From contig NZ_JAKGGD010000002.1 of NCBI RefSeq assembly GCF_021556615.1, positions 186,001 to 250,000 on the forward strand: 64,000 nt of DNA, read 5' to 3'. The first letter of the stretch is position 1. Each line of letters opens with the position of its first letter. The notes under the pieces are model-generated. The model searched no databases, was not told the origin of the DNA, and saw only the letters and a program-made list of their open reading frames with translations. The position numbers and the translations under genes were made by a program. This DNA comes from Paracoccus salsus (GTDB taxonomy: Bacteria > Pseudomonadota > Alphaproteobacteria > Rhodobacterales > Rhodobacteraceae). This document shows, one piece after another, positions 27,635 to 36,632 of this stretch.

Positions 27635-29527
27635 TTGGGCAACGCACGAAACCTGGCCTTCTGGGTCGTCCTGTTCCTGATGATCCTGGCGCTGTTCAAT
27701 CTGTTCAGCGACGGGACCGCCACGATGAACAGCCGCCAGATCACCTATTCCGACTTCATCGAGCGCGTGAACAACGAGCAGGTCTCGGCGGTCACGATCG
27801 ATGGCGAAGATCTGCAGATCACCGGCGCTGACGGACAGCAATACGTGACCGTGCGCCCGCAGGGCGAGGAGATCGCCGACAAGCTGATCGCTCAGGGCGT
27901 CGAGGTGAAGGTTCTCAAGCAGCAGCAGTCCGGCTTCATGTCGCTGCTGGGGGTGTGGCTTCCCTTCATCCTGCTGATCGGCGTGTGGATCTTCTTCATG
28001 AACCGCATGCAGGGCGGCGGAAAGGGCGGCGCGATGGGCTTTGGCAAGTCGCGCGCCAAACTGCTGACCGAGAAGCATGGCCGGGTCACCTTCGACGATG
28101 TCGCGGGCATCGACGAGGCCAAGGAAGAGCTGGAGGAAATCGTCGAATTCCTGCGCAACCCGCAGAAATTCAGCCGTCTTGGCGGCAAGATCCCGAAAGG
28201 CGCGCTGCTGGTCGGACCTCCGGGCACCGGCAAGACGCTGCTGGCGCGCGCCATCGCCGGCGAGGCAGGCGTGCCGTTCTTCACGATCTCGGGATCGGAC
28301 TTCGTGGAAATGTTCGTCGGCGTCGGCGCCTCCCGCGTGCGCGACATGTTCGAACAGGCCAAGAAAAGCGCGCCCTGCATCCTCTTCATCGACGAGATCG
28401 ACGCGGTCGGGCGGTCGCGCGGCGTGGGCATAGGCGGCGGCAATGACGAGCGCGAACAGACGCTGAACCAGCTTCTGGTCGAGATGGACGGGTTCGAGGC
28501 GAACGAAGGCATCATCATCATCGCCGCGACCAACCGCAAGGACGTGCTGGACCCCGCGCTGCTGCGCCCCGGCCGCTTCGACCGGCAGATCCATGTGCCC
28601 AACCCCGATATCAAGGGCCGCGAGAAGATCCTGTCGGTCCATGCCCGCAAGGTCCCGGTCGGCCCCGATGTGGACCTTCGCATCATCGCACGCGGCACGC
28701 CGGGCTTTTCGGGCGCCGACCTGATGAACCTCGTGAACGAGGCCGCTCTGATGGCGGCCCGGATCGGACGGCGCTTCGTCAGCATGGAGGATTTCGAGAA
28801 CGCCAAGGACAAGGTGATGCTGGGTGTCGAACGCCGCAGCATGGTTCTGACGCCCGAGCAGAAGGAAAAGACCGCGTATCACGAAGCCGGTCATGCCGTT
28901 GTCGGGCTGTCGTTGCCCAAATGCGATCCCGTCTACAAGGCGACGATCATTCCAAGGGGCAGTGCCTTGGGCATGGTGGTGTCTCTGCCGGAAATGGACC
29001 GTCTGAATTTCCACAAGGACGAGGCGAAGCAGAAACTGACGATGACCATGGCCGGCAAGGCAGCCGAGATCATCAAATATGGCGAGGAAGGCGTCTCGAA
29101 CGGCCCCGCCAGCGATATCCAGCAGGCCAGTCAGCTGGCAAGGGCGATGGTTATGCGCTGGGGCATGTCCGACAAGGTCGGCAATATCGACTATGCCGAG
29201 GCGCATGAGGGTTATTCCGGGAACACCGGCGGGTTCTCGGTCTCGGCTGCCACGAAAGAGCTGATCGAGCAGGAGGTTCACGATCTGATCGAGGAAGCCT
29301 ATGCCGAAGCCCGTCGCATCCTGATCGAGAAGAACACGGAATTCGAACGGCTTGCGCAGGGCCTTCTCGAATACGAGACGCTGACCGGAGAAGAGATCGG
29401 CAAGATCATCCGGGGCGAGCCCCTGGGCGGCGATGACGACACGCCCGGCAGCGCGGTCCCGTCGGTCACAGCCGTGCCGAAGGCAGGCAAGGCCGCACGC
29501 CCCGAAAGCGATCCCGCGCCCGCCTGA
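27635..29527 (+). CDS. ftsH: ATP-dependent zinc metalloprotease FtsH
   Basis: The 630-aa inner-membrane AAA+ protease has transmembrane helices at about 5-24 and 104-125 around a periplasmic domain. It carries Walker A GPPGTGKT at 194-201, Walker B LFIDEID, the second region of homology ending [10 protein letters not shown], and the zinc site HEAGH at 416-420. It degrades membrane and regulatory proteins such as LpxC and sigma-32 in E. coli. The start is TTG at 27635, supported by GGAGG 9 bases upstream and by the family N-terminus [13 protein letters not shown] start may keep expression low. Confidence 0.97.
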   Translation: MGNARNLAFWVVLFLMILALFNLFSDGTATMNSRQITYSDFIERVNNEQVSAVTIDGEDLQITGADGQQYVTVRPQGEEIADKLIAQGVEVKVLKQQQSGFMSLLGVWLPFILLIGVWIFFMNRMQGGGKGGAMGFGKSRAKLLTEKHGRVTFDDVAGIDEAKEELEEIVEFLRNPQKFSRLGGKIPKGALLVGPPGTGKTLLARAIAGEAGVPFFTISGSDFVEMFVGVGASRVRDMFEQAKKSAPCILFIDEIDAVGRSRGVGIGGGNDEREQTLNQLLVEMDGFEANEGIIIIAATNRKDVLDPALLRPGRFDRQIHVPNPDIKGREKILSVHARKVPVGPDVDLRIIARGTPGFSGADLMNLVNEAALMAARIGRRFVSMEDFENAKDKVMLGVERRSMVLTPEQKEKTAYHEAGHAVVGLSLPKCDPVYKATIIPRGSALGMVVSLPEMDRLNFHKDEAKQKLTMTMAGKAAEIIKYGEEGVSNGPASDIQQASQLARAMVMRWGMSDKVGNIDYAEAHEGYSGNTGGFSVSAATKELIEQEVHDLIEEAYAEARRILIEKNTEFERLAQGLLEYETLTGEEIGKIIRGEPLGGDDDTPGSAVPSVTAVPKAGKAARPESDPAPA

Positions 29528-29698
29528 CTGGTCCGGGGGCACGGACAAGCGGACGGCCCCCCCCCACCGGCTCAGGCCCACCCGGCTCAGGGGCGCCGCG
29601 CGCCCCCTCTCCGTTGGTTGTGACGGGTCCGTTTTCAAGAACCGGGTCGTCCGGTCCGGCACATGCCCGGGAAGCTGTCGCCACGATTGCGGCGGCTT

Positions 29699-30559
29699 TC
29701 AGATCGCGGTCTTGCGGCTCTCTTCCAGATAGATCTCGCGCATGCGGGTGGCGACCTCGCCGACCCGGCCTTCGCCGACGGGCTCGCCGTCGATTTCGAC
29801 CACCGGCATCACGAAGGCCGAGGCGGACGTCACGAAAGCCTCGTCGGCCTGCTGCGCCTCGGCGATCGTGAAGCTGCGCTCCTCGACCCGCATCTGCGCC
29901 TCGGCGGCAAGGCGCAGCACGGCGGCGCGGGTGATTCCATGCAGGATTTCGTGGCTAAGCGCGCGCGTGACGATCACGCCGTCCTTCACGATATAGGCGT
30001 TGTTCGACGTGCCTTCGGTCACCTTGCCGTCCTCGACCAGCCAGGCGTCGTCGACGCCGCGCGCCTTGGCCTCCATCTTGGCCATCGACGGATAAAGCAG
30101 CTGCACCGTCTTGATATCGCGCCGGCCCCAGCGCAGGTCCTCGACGCTGACGATCTTCCAGCCTGTCTTCGCGGCGGGCGCGTCGGCGAGGCCGGGCTTT
30201 GACTGGGTGAACATCACCACCGTCGGAACGGTATCCGCCGGCGGAAAGGCGAAGTCACGGTCGCCCGGATTGCCGCGCGTGACCTGAAGATAGACCATCC
30301 CATCGGTGATCGCGTTGCGCTCTACCAGCTGGCGATGGGCCTCCAGATACTGTTCGTCGGCCAGCGGGTTCGTGATCTGCAGCGCTTCAAGCGAGCGTGT
30401 CAGGCGGGCCATGTGTCCGGCGAAGTCCATCAGCCTGCCATCCAGCACGCTGACCACCTCGTAGACGCCATCCGCCATCAGGAAACCGCGGTCGAAAACC
30501 GACACCTTTGCCTCGCCCTCGGGCAGATATTGCCCGTTCACATACACTGTCCGCGTCAT
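29699..30559 (-). CDS. dat: D-amino-acid aminotransferase (class IV PLP)
   Basis: The 286-aa fold-type IV aminotransferase has the PLP lysine K150 in RRDIKTVQLLYPSMAK and the cofactor-phosphate region EGTSNNAYIV. The N-terminus FDRGFLMADGVYEVV and the lack of branched-chain-transaminase marks favour D-alanine/D-glutamate transaminase over IlvE. It would supply D-amino acids for peptidoglycan or degrade them; the exact substrate needs assay. The start was chosen at 30559, 7 bases after AAGGAG. It converges with ftsH and diverges from mcl1. Confidence 0.88.
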   Translation of the reverse strand: MTRTVYVNGQYLPEGEAKVSVFDRGFLMADGVYEVVSVLDGRLMDFAGHMARLTRSLEALQITNPLADEQYLEAHRQLVERNAITDGMVYLQVTRGNPGDRDFAFPPADTVPTVVMFTQSKPGLADAPAAKTGWKIVSVEDLRWGRRDIKTVQLLYPSMAKMEAKARGVDDAWLVEDGKVTEGTSNNAYIVKDGVIVTRALSHEILHGITRAAVLRLAAEAQMRVEERSFTIAEAQQADEAFVTSASAFVMPVVEIDGEPVGEGRVGEVATRMREIYLEESRKTAI

Positions 30560-30665
30560 GCTGATCTCCTTCCCGTCTTGGCGCATGGTTCCCGGTCCTG
30601 CGCGCAATCGTCGCGCCCGTCAAGCCGGCCCGGACACCGCAGAGAAGCCGCGCCGCAGCGCGAAC

Positions 30666-30695
30666 GTTTCGCACTTGCGGCAATCGCCGCGAAAC
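30666..30695. promoter_or_regulatory. nested inverted repeats between dat and mcl1, candidate operator
   Basis: GTTTCGC (30666-30672) and GCGAAAC (30689-30695) are perfect arms flanking a second palindrome, TTGCGGCAA (30675-30683), in the 181-base divergent spacer. The position, 46 bases before mcl1, suits regulator binding. RamB/PccR-type carbon regulators in this group bind TTTGC/GCAAA-like sites, but that link is inference. Confidence 0.35.
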
Positions 30696-30740
30696 ATTAT
30701 TGCACGAACGACCCAAGATTTGACAGAACAGGACCAGAGC

Positions 30741-31700
30741 ATGAGCTTTCGCACCCAGCCTTTGCCCCCTGCCCGTCTGAACCGCTGCCAGTTGTTCGGA
30801 CCCGGCTCACGCGACGGGTTGTTCGAGAAGATGGCCCGGTCGGACGCCGATGTCATCAATATCGACCTCGAGGATTCGGTGGCGCCCGATGACAAGGAAA
30901 AGGCACGCCGGATGACCATCGAGGCGATCGGTGATGTCGACTGGGGCGACAAGACATTGTCCGTGCGGATCAACGGCCTGGATACGCCGTTCTGGTATCG
31001 TGACGTCGTCGACCTGTTGGAGCATGCCGATGAGCGGCTGGACCAGATCATGATTCCCAAGGCCGGCAACGCCGCCGACATCTATGCGGTCGACGCGCTG
31101 GTGACGGCCATCGAAAAGGCGAGGGGTCGCGGCAAGAAGATCGGCTTCGAGGCGATCATCGAAACGTCGGCCGGCATCTGCCATGTCGAGGAAATCGCCG
31201 CCGCGTCGCCACGCCTCCAGGCGATCAGTCTTGGCGCGGCCGATTTCGCGGCATCGATGGGCATGGCCACGACCGGGATCGGCGGAACGCAGGAAAACTA
31301 CTACATGGTCCGCGAGGGACAGAAATACTGGCCCGACCCCTGGCACTGGGCGCAGACCGCCATCGTCGCGGCGTGCCGGACCCATGGGGTGCTGCCGGTT
31401 GATGGCCCGTTCGGCGACTTCAAGGATGATGAGGGATTTCGCGCTCAGGCGCGCCGTTCGGCCACGTTGGGAATGGTTGGCAAATGGGCCATCCATCCCA
31501 GCCAGATCGCGCTGGCGAACGAGGTCTTTTCGCCCAGCCCGGACGCCGTGACCGAGGCGCGCGAAATCCTGTCCGCGATGGAGGAGGCCAAGCGCGCAGG
31601 TGCCGGCGCCACGGTCTACAAGGGCCGGCTGGTGGATATCGCCTCGATCAAGCAGGCCGAAGTGATCGTGAGACAGGCCGAACTGATCGACGACAAGTAA
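30741..31700 (+). CDS. mcl1: L-malyl-CoA / beta-methylmalyl-CoA lyase
   Basis: The 319-aa HpcH/HpaI-family lyase closely resembles, by memory, Rhodobacter sphaeroides Mcl1 from end to end: NRCQLFGPGSR, NIDLEDSVAPDDK, GLDTPFWYRDVVDLLE, LGAADFAASMGM, GKWAIHP and YKGRLVDIASIKQAEVI. It cleaves beta-methylmalyl-CoA to propionyl-CoA and glyoxylate, and malyl-CoA to acetyl-CoA and glyoxylate, in the ethylmalonyl-CoA pathway for acetate assimilation. The other pathway genes are not here. The ATG at 30741 has AGGA upstream; the open frame before it is antisense noise. Confidence 0.92.
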   Translation: MSFRTQPLPPARLNRCQLFGPGSRDGLFEKMARSDADVINIDLEDSVAPDDKEKARRMTIEAIGDVDWGDKTLSVRINGLDTPFWYRDVVDLLEHADERLDQIMIPKAGNAADIYAVDALVTAIEKARGRGKKIGFEAIIETSAGICHVEEIAAASPRLQAISLGAADFAASMGMATTGIGGTQENYYMVREGQKYWPDPWHWAQTAIVAACRTHGVLPVDGPFGDFKDDEGFRAQARRSATLGMVGKWAIHPSQIALANEVFSPSPDAVTEAREILSAMEEAKRAGAGATVYKGRLVDIASIKQAEVIVRQAELIDDK

Positions 31701-31753
31701 CACAAGCGGCGCCGGACCTGTGGAGGGGGACGGCATCGCGCGGTGGGAGGGTG

Positions 31754-31781
31754 CAGGCTCCGTGGGCGACCACGGGGCCTG
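31754..31781. terminator. bidirectional hairpin between mcl1 and the TIGR02186 gene
   Basis: A 12-bp stem with one G-T pair (31754-31765 with 31770-31781) and loop GCGA lies between two convergent genes. It can serve both strands; T-tracts are minimal. Confidence 0.5.
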
Positions 31782-31849
31782 TTGCGTGCCGGGGCCAGGT
31801 CGGGCCTGGAGCTCGCGGGACGCCCCCGTCAGCCCTGGCGCTGGACAGG

Positions 31850-32746
31850 TCAGGCCCGTCGCAGCTTGCGGAAGACCGCAGATGCGGCCCAGCCTGCCGC
31901 CACCGCCACGGCCAGCGACATCAGGCCGTACAGCAGCGGCTGATCGAAGGCCAGACGATAGAGCCAGCGTTCCAGCCCCACCTTCCGCACATCAATGGAC
32001 GCCCGGTACACATCGACCACCTCACCCTCGCGCAAGAGGAAGATCCGGGTCTTGTAACTGCCTTCGATCAGGGTCGCGGGCAGCCGCACATCCGCACGGA
32101 ACAAGGTTTGATCGACAAGCTTCACGCTGCCCTCGTCCAGACGGTACAGGCCGTTCGCCTGACGCCGCCGGATCAGCGCCTCGGTATAGGGCACCGCATC
32201 CTCGACCTCGAGCTCGCCCGCAAAGGCGCGCAGCGCCAGCGGCAGCGAGATCCGATACCGGCTGTCCCACTCTGGAAGAAGGATCTCGTCCAGCGGTCCG
32301 CTGGTGGCGACCGCATAGAAACCGGGGGCGGCGCCCACCTCGACCTTGTCGGAATTGATCCAGATGCCGAAATGCCGTGACTTGCGCCAGATGGTCAGTT
32401 CCTGCGCCGGCGCCTCGACGGTCATGATGATCTGCAGCGGCAGGCCGGGTGGGATCGGCGTCTCGCGCTTGACGGCGCCGTAGATCAGGATGTCCGATCC
32501 GTCAAAGCTGGCGGTGATCGCAACCGAATCGCTGGACAACCCCGCGACCACCTGTTCGGAGGGCGGCGGCAACTGTTCCGCATCTCCGGAGCGCGGCAGC
32601 TGCGGATCGGGATAAAGCGGATAGCCCTGCTGCGGCGGGGTCAGCGGCACGGTCGAGCCAGGCGCCTGCCGCGGCGGGTCGTCCTGTGCCGGCGCGGGGC
32701 CGGCGCCAAGCCATACGGCCATGGCCAGAATCAGCGATGCCCGCAT
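31850..32746 (-). CDS. TIGR02186 family membrane-anchored periplasmic protein
   Basis: The 298-aa protein has a signal peptide (MRASLILAMAVWLGAGPAPAQ), a Pro-rich stretch, a periplasmic beta-rich domain (about 60-260, ISLPLALRAFAGELEVED in the middle) and a C-terminal transmembrane helix followed by a basic tail. By length and layout it is the conserved alphaproteobacterial protein TIGR02186, which travels with a TauE/SafE permease. It probably works with that permease in sulfur-anion or related export; no experimental function is known to me. Its ATG overlaps the permease stop (TGATG). Confidence 0.82.
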   Translation of the reverse strand: MRASLILAMAVWLGAGPAPAQDDPPRQAPGSTVPLTPPQQGYPLYPDPQLPRSGDAEQLPPPSEQVVAGLSSDSVAITASFDGSDILIYGAVKRETPIPPGLPLQIIMTVEAPAQELTIWRKSRHFGIWINSDKVEVGAAPGFYAVATSGPLDEILLPEWDSRYRISLPLALRAFAGELEVEDAVPYTEALIRRRQANGLYRLDEGSVKLVDQTLFRADVRLPATLIEGSYKTRIFLLREGEVVDVYRASIDVRKVGLERWLYRLAFDQPLLYGLMSLAVAVAAGWAASAVFRKLRRA

Positions 32747-33660
32747 CAATGCGTCCCCGTCGTGATCGAATACAGATCGTCCGGCCGCAGGAACAGGTCC
32801 AGCGCCAGCTTGCCGCAGACCAGCAGCACCAGCAGCGCCAGCAGGATCCGCAACTGCTCGGCCTTCAGCCGCGCCCCCAGCGTGGTGCCCAGCTGCGCGC
32901 CGATCACGCCGCCCACGATCAGCAGGACCGCAAGCATGATGTCCACGGTGTTGTAGCTGATGGCATGCATCACGGTGGTGAAGGCAGTCACGAAGATGAT
33001 CTGGAAGAGCGATGTGCCAACCACGACCTTGGTCGGCATCCCCAGCAGATAGATCATCGCGGGCACCATGATGAAGCCGCCGCCGACGCCCATGATGGCG
33101 GCCAGAACACCGACCGCCAACCCCACCAGCAGCACCGGGATGACGCTGATATACAGCCCCGAGGCACGAAACTTCATCTTCAGCGGCCAGCGATGCACCC
33201 AATTGTGCTGATGCAAGCGCTTTCGATAGGTCGGGTTCTTGGACCGGCGCAGCGCCCGGATGCTTTCCTGCAGCATCATCGCGCCGATCAGACCCAGAAA
33301 GACCACATAGCAAAGCTGCACGACCAGATCGACCTGCCCGGTGTTCTGCAGCACCGTGAAGACCCACACCCCGGTCCACGAGCCGACCAGCCCTCCGGCC
33401 AGCAACACGCCGCCCATGCGGAAATCGACGGTCTTGCGCTTGACATGCGCCAGAACGCCACTGACCGAGGACGCCACGACCTGATTGGCCCCCGTCGCCA
33501 CCGCGATCGGAGGCGGGATGCCGATGAAGAACAGAAGCGGCGTGATCAGGAACCCGCCCCCCACGCCGAACAGCCCGCTCATCAGCCCGACCAATCCCCC
33601 AAGTCCGATCAGGGTGAAGGCGTTGACCGAGACCTCGGCGATGGGAAGAAAAAGCTGCAT
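32746..33660 (-). CDS. sulfite exporter TauE/SafE family permease
   Basis: The roughly 304-aa protein has about eight membrane helices and the two family repeats, marked by GLFGVGGGFLITPLLFF near the N-terminus and GVGGGFIMVPAMIYLLG in the second half. The family exports sulfite, sulfoacetate or related organosulfur anions; the substrate is not predictable here. The start was taken as ATG at 33660 because relatives begin MQ-x-x-LPIAEVSVNAF; a TTG at 33696 would add 12 residues. No good Shine-Dalgarno sequence is seen for either. It diverges from surE. Confidence 0.87.
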   Translation of the reverse strand: MQLFLPIAEVSVNAFTLIGLGGLVGLMSGLFGVGGGFLITPLLFFIGIPPPIAVATGANQVVASSVSGVLAHVKRKTVDFRMGGVLLAGGLVGSWTGVWVFTVLQNTGQVDLVVQLCYVVFLGLIGAMMLQESIRALRRSKNPTYRKRLHQHNWVHRWPLKMKFRASGLYISVIPVLLVGLAVGVLAAIMGVGGGFIMVPAMIYLLGMPTKVVVGTSLFQIIFVTAFTTVMHAISYNTVDIMLAVLLIVGGVIGAQLGTTLGARLKAEQLRILLALLVLLVCGKLALDLFLRPDDLYSITTGTH

Positions 33661-33743
33661 GTACCGATTGCCAATTGAGTCCGCTTGAGGATGCAACGGC
33701 GATCTGCCCGCGTCAAACCGCTTTGAGCCAACTCATCAACGGG

Positions 33744-33772
33744 TTGAAGCGCGTTCCGCGCGTCGCTAAGCA
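33744..33772 (+). promoter_or_regulatory. candidate surE promoter
   Basis: TTGAAG (33744-33749) and TAAGCA (33767-33772) with 17-base spacing lie 60 bases before the surE ATG in the divergent gap with the TauE gene. Confidence 0.4.
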
Positions 33773-33831
33773 AAGAGGCAACAGAGGCGCGCGCGGGTCA
33801 CGGGCCCGGGCACAGATGGTGCGGGGCCGGA

Positions 33832-34665
33832 ATGCGCATATTGATCACCAACGACGACGGCATCAACGCACCGGGGCTTGAGGTCATGGCCCAGATCGCT
33901 GCAGAGCTTGCCGGCCCGCGCGGCGAGGTCTGGACGGTCGCCCCCGCCTTCGAACAGTCTGGCGTCGCGCACGCCATCAGCTATTCGCATCCCACGATGA
34001 TCGCCCGGCTGTCAGAGCGTCGCTACGCTGCAGAGGGAAGCCCCGCCGATTGCGTGCTGGCGGCGATCTCGGACGTGATGGCCCGGACACCTCCGGACCT
34101 GGTCCTGTCGGGCGTGAACCGCGGCAACAACGCTGGCGAGAACGTGATGTATTCGGGCACGGTCGGCGGCGCGATGGAGGCGGCGCTGCAGGGTCTTCCG
34201 GCGGTTTCCCTGTCGCAATACCTGGGACCCCGCACCGCCGATCTGTCCGATCCGTTCGAGGCGGCGCGCGACCATGGCGCGAGGGTGATCCGGCGGCTTC
34301 TGGATCATGCCGACTGGACCTCGGACGCAGATTTCCGGCTGTTCTACAACGTGAACTTCCCGCCGGTTCCCGCAAGCGCAGTGCAGGGCGTTCGCGTCAC
34401 GCGGCAAGGTCGCAGGCAGGGGACGAATTTTGGCGTTGTGCCCTATACCGCGCCCAATGGCCGACGCTTCATGTGGGTTGCAGGCGGCTCGCAACAGGCA
34501 CCCGCACGCGAGGGAAGCGATGTCGCGGCCAATCTGGCCGGGTTCGTGTCGGTGACCCCGATGCGAGCGGACCTGACCTGTCACGCCTCGCTTGACGGAC
34601 TGACCCGGGCACTGGACGATCTGGACCCGGGCGACCACAAGACGGAGGCCAGCGAGACGCGATGA
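33832..34665 (+). CDS. surE: 5'/3'-nucleotidase SurE
   Basis: The 277-aa metal-dependent phosphatase shows the metal-site opening [15 protein letters not shown] and the conserved [19 protein letters not shown]. SurE removes phosphate from nucleoside monophosphates and short polyphosphate and supports stationary-phase survival in E. coli. Its TGA overlaps the pcm ATG, so translation is coupled. The surE-pcm-nlpD order is the same as in enterobacteria. Confidence 0.97.
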   Translation: MRILITNDDGINAPGLEVMAQIAAELAGPRGEVWTVAPAFEQSGVAHAISYSHPTMIARLSERRYAAEGSPADCVLAAISDVMARTPPDLVLSGVNRGNNAGENVMYSGTVGGAMEAALQGLPAVSLSQYLGPRTADLSDPFEAARDHGARVIRRLLDHADWTSDADFRLFYNVNFPPVPASAVQGVRVTRQGRRQGTNFGVVPYTAPNGRRFMWVAGGSQQAPAREGSDVAANLAGFVSVTPMRADLTCHASLDGLTRALDDLDPGDHKTEASETR

Positions 34666-35324
34666 GCGACCCTGACAACGCCGAGGACACCCCGGCCGAG
34701 CGCAAGATGCGCTTTCTGTTCCAGTTGCGCTCGCGCGGCGTGACGGACCCGCGCGTGCTGGATGCCATGGAGCGGATCGATCGCGGCCTGTTCGTGCGCG
34801 GCCAGTTCGCCGACCGCGCCTATGAAGATACGCCGCTGCCGATTCCATGCGGTCAGACCATCAGCCAGCCCTCGGTCGTGGGGCTGATGACCCAGGCGCT
34901 GAACCCCGGCCCCCGCGACACGGTGCTGGAAATCGGGACCGGATCGGGCTACCAGGCGGCTGTGCTGTCGGGGTTGTGCAGGCGCGTGTATTCGGTCGAC
35001 CGCCATCGCCGCTTGGTGCAGGAGGCCGAAGCGATCTTTCGCGAACTGAATCTGCCCAACATCACCGCGCAGGTCGCCGACGGCTCTCGTGGTCTGCCCG
35101 ATCAGGCGCCTTTCGACAGGATTCTGGTGACAGCCGCGGCCGAGGACCCGCCAGGACCGCTGTTGGCACAACTGAAGATCGGCGGTATCATGGTCGTGCC
35201 GGTCGGCCAGTCTGACGCAGTGCAGACACTGATCCGCGTCACACGGACCGACACCGGTTTCGATTATGACGAGTTGCGGCAGGTTCGGTTCGTGCCGCTG
35301 GTCGAGGGGTTGGGACAGACATGA
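34662..35324 (+). CDS. pcm: protein-L-isoaspartate O-methyltransferase
   Basis: The 220-aa SAM-dependent methyltransferase repairs isoaspartyl residues in aged proteins. The family marks are seen: [19 protein letters not shown], the SAM motif [15 protein letters not shown] and post-motif [14 protein letters not shown]. It overlaps surE by 4 bases and is followed by the LytM lipoprotein gene. A second, more divergent PCMT-family gene is encoded at 39.3-40.0 kb, so this is the likely true repair enzyme. Confidence 0.95.
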   Translation: MSDPDNAEDTPAERKMRFLFQLRSRGVTDPRVLDAMERIDRGLFVRGQFADRAYEDTPLPIPCGQTISQPSVVGLMTQALNPGPRDTVLEIGTGSGYQAAVLSGLCRRVYSVDRHRRLVQEAEAIFRELNLPNITAQVADGSRGLPDQAPFDRILVTAAAEDPPGPLLAQLKIGGIMVVPVGQSDAVQTLIRVTRTDTGFDYDELRQVRFVPLVEGLGQT

Positions 35325-35361
35325 CCCCCGGTCGCACAGAGGCAGTTTGAGGACATACAGG

Positions 35362-36516
35362 ATGAGCAGGACCCCCACGCTTCTCGCGCGCGCTTGCGCG
35401 GCCATCGCGTTGCTGGCCTCATGCGGGCCGAATGGCGGCTTCGACCCGGATCTGCGGCGCTGGATGCCAGGCGCGCTCAGCACAACCGACGCGGCGTCGC
35501 AGGCACCCGTGCGACCGCAGCCCGACAGCCGCGGGCTGATCAGCTTTGCCGACTATCAGGTCGCGATCGCACGCAACGGCGACACGCCGACGACGATCGC
35601 TTCCAGGCTGGGCTTGGGCGCAGAGGAGCTGGCGCGGCACAACGCACTGCCCGCCGATGCATCCTTGCAGCCGGGTGCTGCGCTGGTTCTGCCGCGCCGC
35701 GTCGCTGGCGGAACCCCCGCGCCCACCAGCAGCGGCACGGGGCTGGTGACGGACCCGTTCGCGGGCCAGGGCGTGCGAAAGCCCGAGATTCCCGGCCGCA
35801 GCCCCGCCAACGCGGTGGCGGCGGCGCCGGCCGCCGAAATCGCGCAGCCCCGCCAGCACGTCGTCGCGGCCGGCGAGACCGTCTGGTCGATCGCACGGAA
35901 ATACGGCGTCAGCGTGCAGGATGTAGCATCCTGGAACGGCTTGCCCGCGTCGATGAGCGTGCGCGTCGGGCAGCGCCTGATAGTGCCGGTGGCCGGACAG
36001 GAAGCCCCGAACCCGGTCCGGACAACGACCGCGCCCGGAACCGGCAGCCCGACACCGCGGCCACCGTCGTCGACCGAGCCGCTGCCCAGGCAGGACACGA
36101 CGCCGGCCGCGACCCCCGCGCCTGAGGCACCGGCCACCGATCTGGGCGCGACACGGACCGCGGCCTCTGGTAGCGGCCGGTTTCAGATGCCGGTCACCGG
36201 GGCGATCATCCGTGTCTATGAAAAGGGCAAGAACGACGGCATCGACATCGCCGCCGCGGCAGGCACGCCGGTCAAGGCGGCAGGGAGCGGCACGGTCGCA
36301 GCGATCACCCGTGACACAGCCGGCGTTCCGATCATCGTCCTGCGGCACGATGGCGGGCTGATGACCGTCTACACGGGACTGGACAGGCTGGACGTTTCAA
36401 AAGGCCAGAGCTTGTCCGCAGGCCAGACGCTTGGAACCGCGGGGAACGGAGGCTTCGTGCATTTCGAGGTGCGGCGCGGCTTCGAAAGCGTCGATCCCGA
36501 GGACTATCTGGGCTGA
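35362..36516 (+). CDS. NlpD-like lipoprotein: two LysM domains and a degenerate LytM (M23) domain
   Basis: The 384-aa protein has a lipobox LASC (lipidated Cys at 21), one LysM domain at about 57-108, a second at about 167-212 (VVAAGETVWSIARKYGVS), a Pro/Thr linker, and a C-terminal M23 fold at about 275-384. The canonical zinc residues are largely missing: the HxGxD motif reads NDGID and the HxH motif reads FVHFEV. This pattern matches amidase activators NlpD/EnvC rather than active endopeptidases. Position after surE and pcm is as in E. coli nlpD. The start at 35362 follows GAGGA; the upstream frame overlaps pcm. It likely activates a septal AmiC-type amidase (inference). Confidence 0.87.
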   Translation: MSRTPTLLARACAAIALLASCGPNGGFDPDLRRWMPGALSTTDAASQAPVRPQPDSRGLISFADYQVAIARNGDTPTTIASRLGLGAEELARHNALPADASLQPGAALVLPRRVAGGTPAPTSSGTGLVTDPFAGQGVRKPEIPGRSPANAVAAAPAAEIAQPRQHVVAAGETVWSIARKYGVSVQDVASWNGLPASMSVRVGQRLIVPVAGQEAPNPVRTTTAPGTGSPTPRPPSSTEPLPRQDTTPAATPAPEAPATDLGATRTAASGSGRFQMPVTGAIIRVYEKGKNDGIDIAAAAGTPVKAAGSGTVAAITRDTAGVPIIVLRHDGGLMTVYTGLDRLDVSKGQSLSAGQTLGTAGNGGFVHFEVRRGFESVDPEDYLG

Positions 36517-36558
36517 TCGTCGGACCCGCGTTCGTCACGCTGCATTTGGGCGCCATGA

Positions 36559-36581
36559 CCGGCCAGATCGCCTCTGGCCGG
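36559..36581. terminator. bidirectional hairpin between convergent genes
   Basis: A perfect 9-bp stem CCGGCCAGA / TCTGGCCGG with a 5-base loop lies 42 bases after the nlpD-like stop. A second stem (36605-36611 with 36626-36632, ACGGAAC/GTTCCGT) abuts the end of the opposing gene. Confidence 0.55.
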
Positions 36582-36632
36582 CAGGTTGCGCACCGGACCT
36601 CTGCACGGAACAGCCATGCAGGCGCCGTTCCG

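Noticed and set aside
26108..29662. 1184-codon minus-strand open frame across cpoB, tilS and ftsH
   Set aside because: It is antisense to three well-supported genes and has low-complexity His/Arg/Gln composition typical of high-GC shadow frames.
31850..33660. TauE permease and TIGR02186 pair considered as a new transport system
   Set aside because: The pairing is already known in alphaproteobacteria; the function is open but the arrangement is not new.
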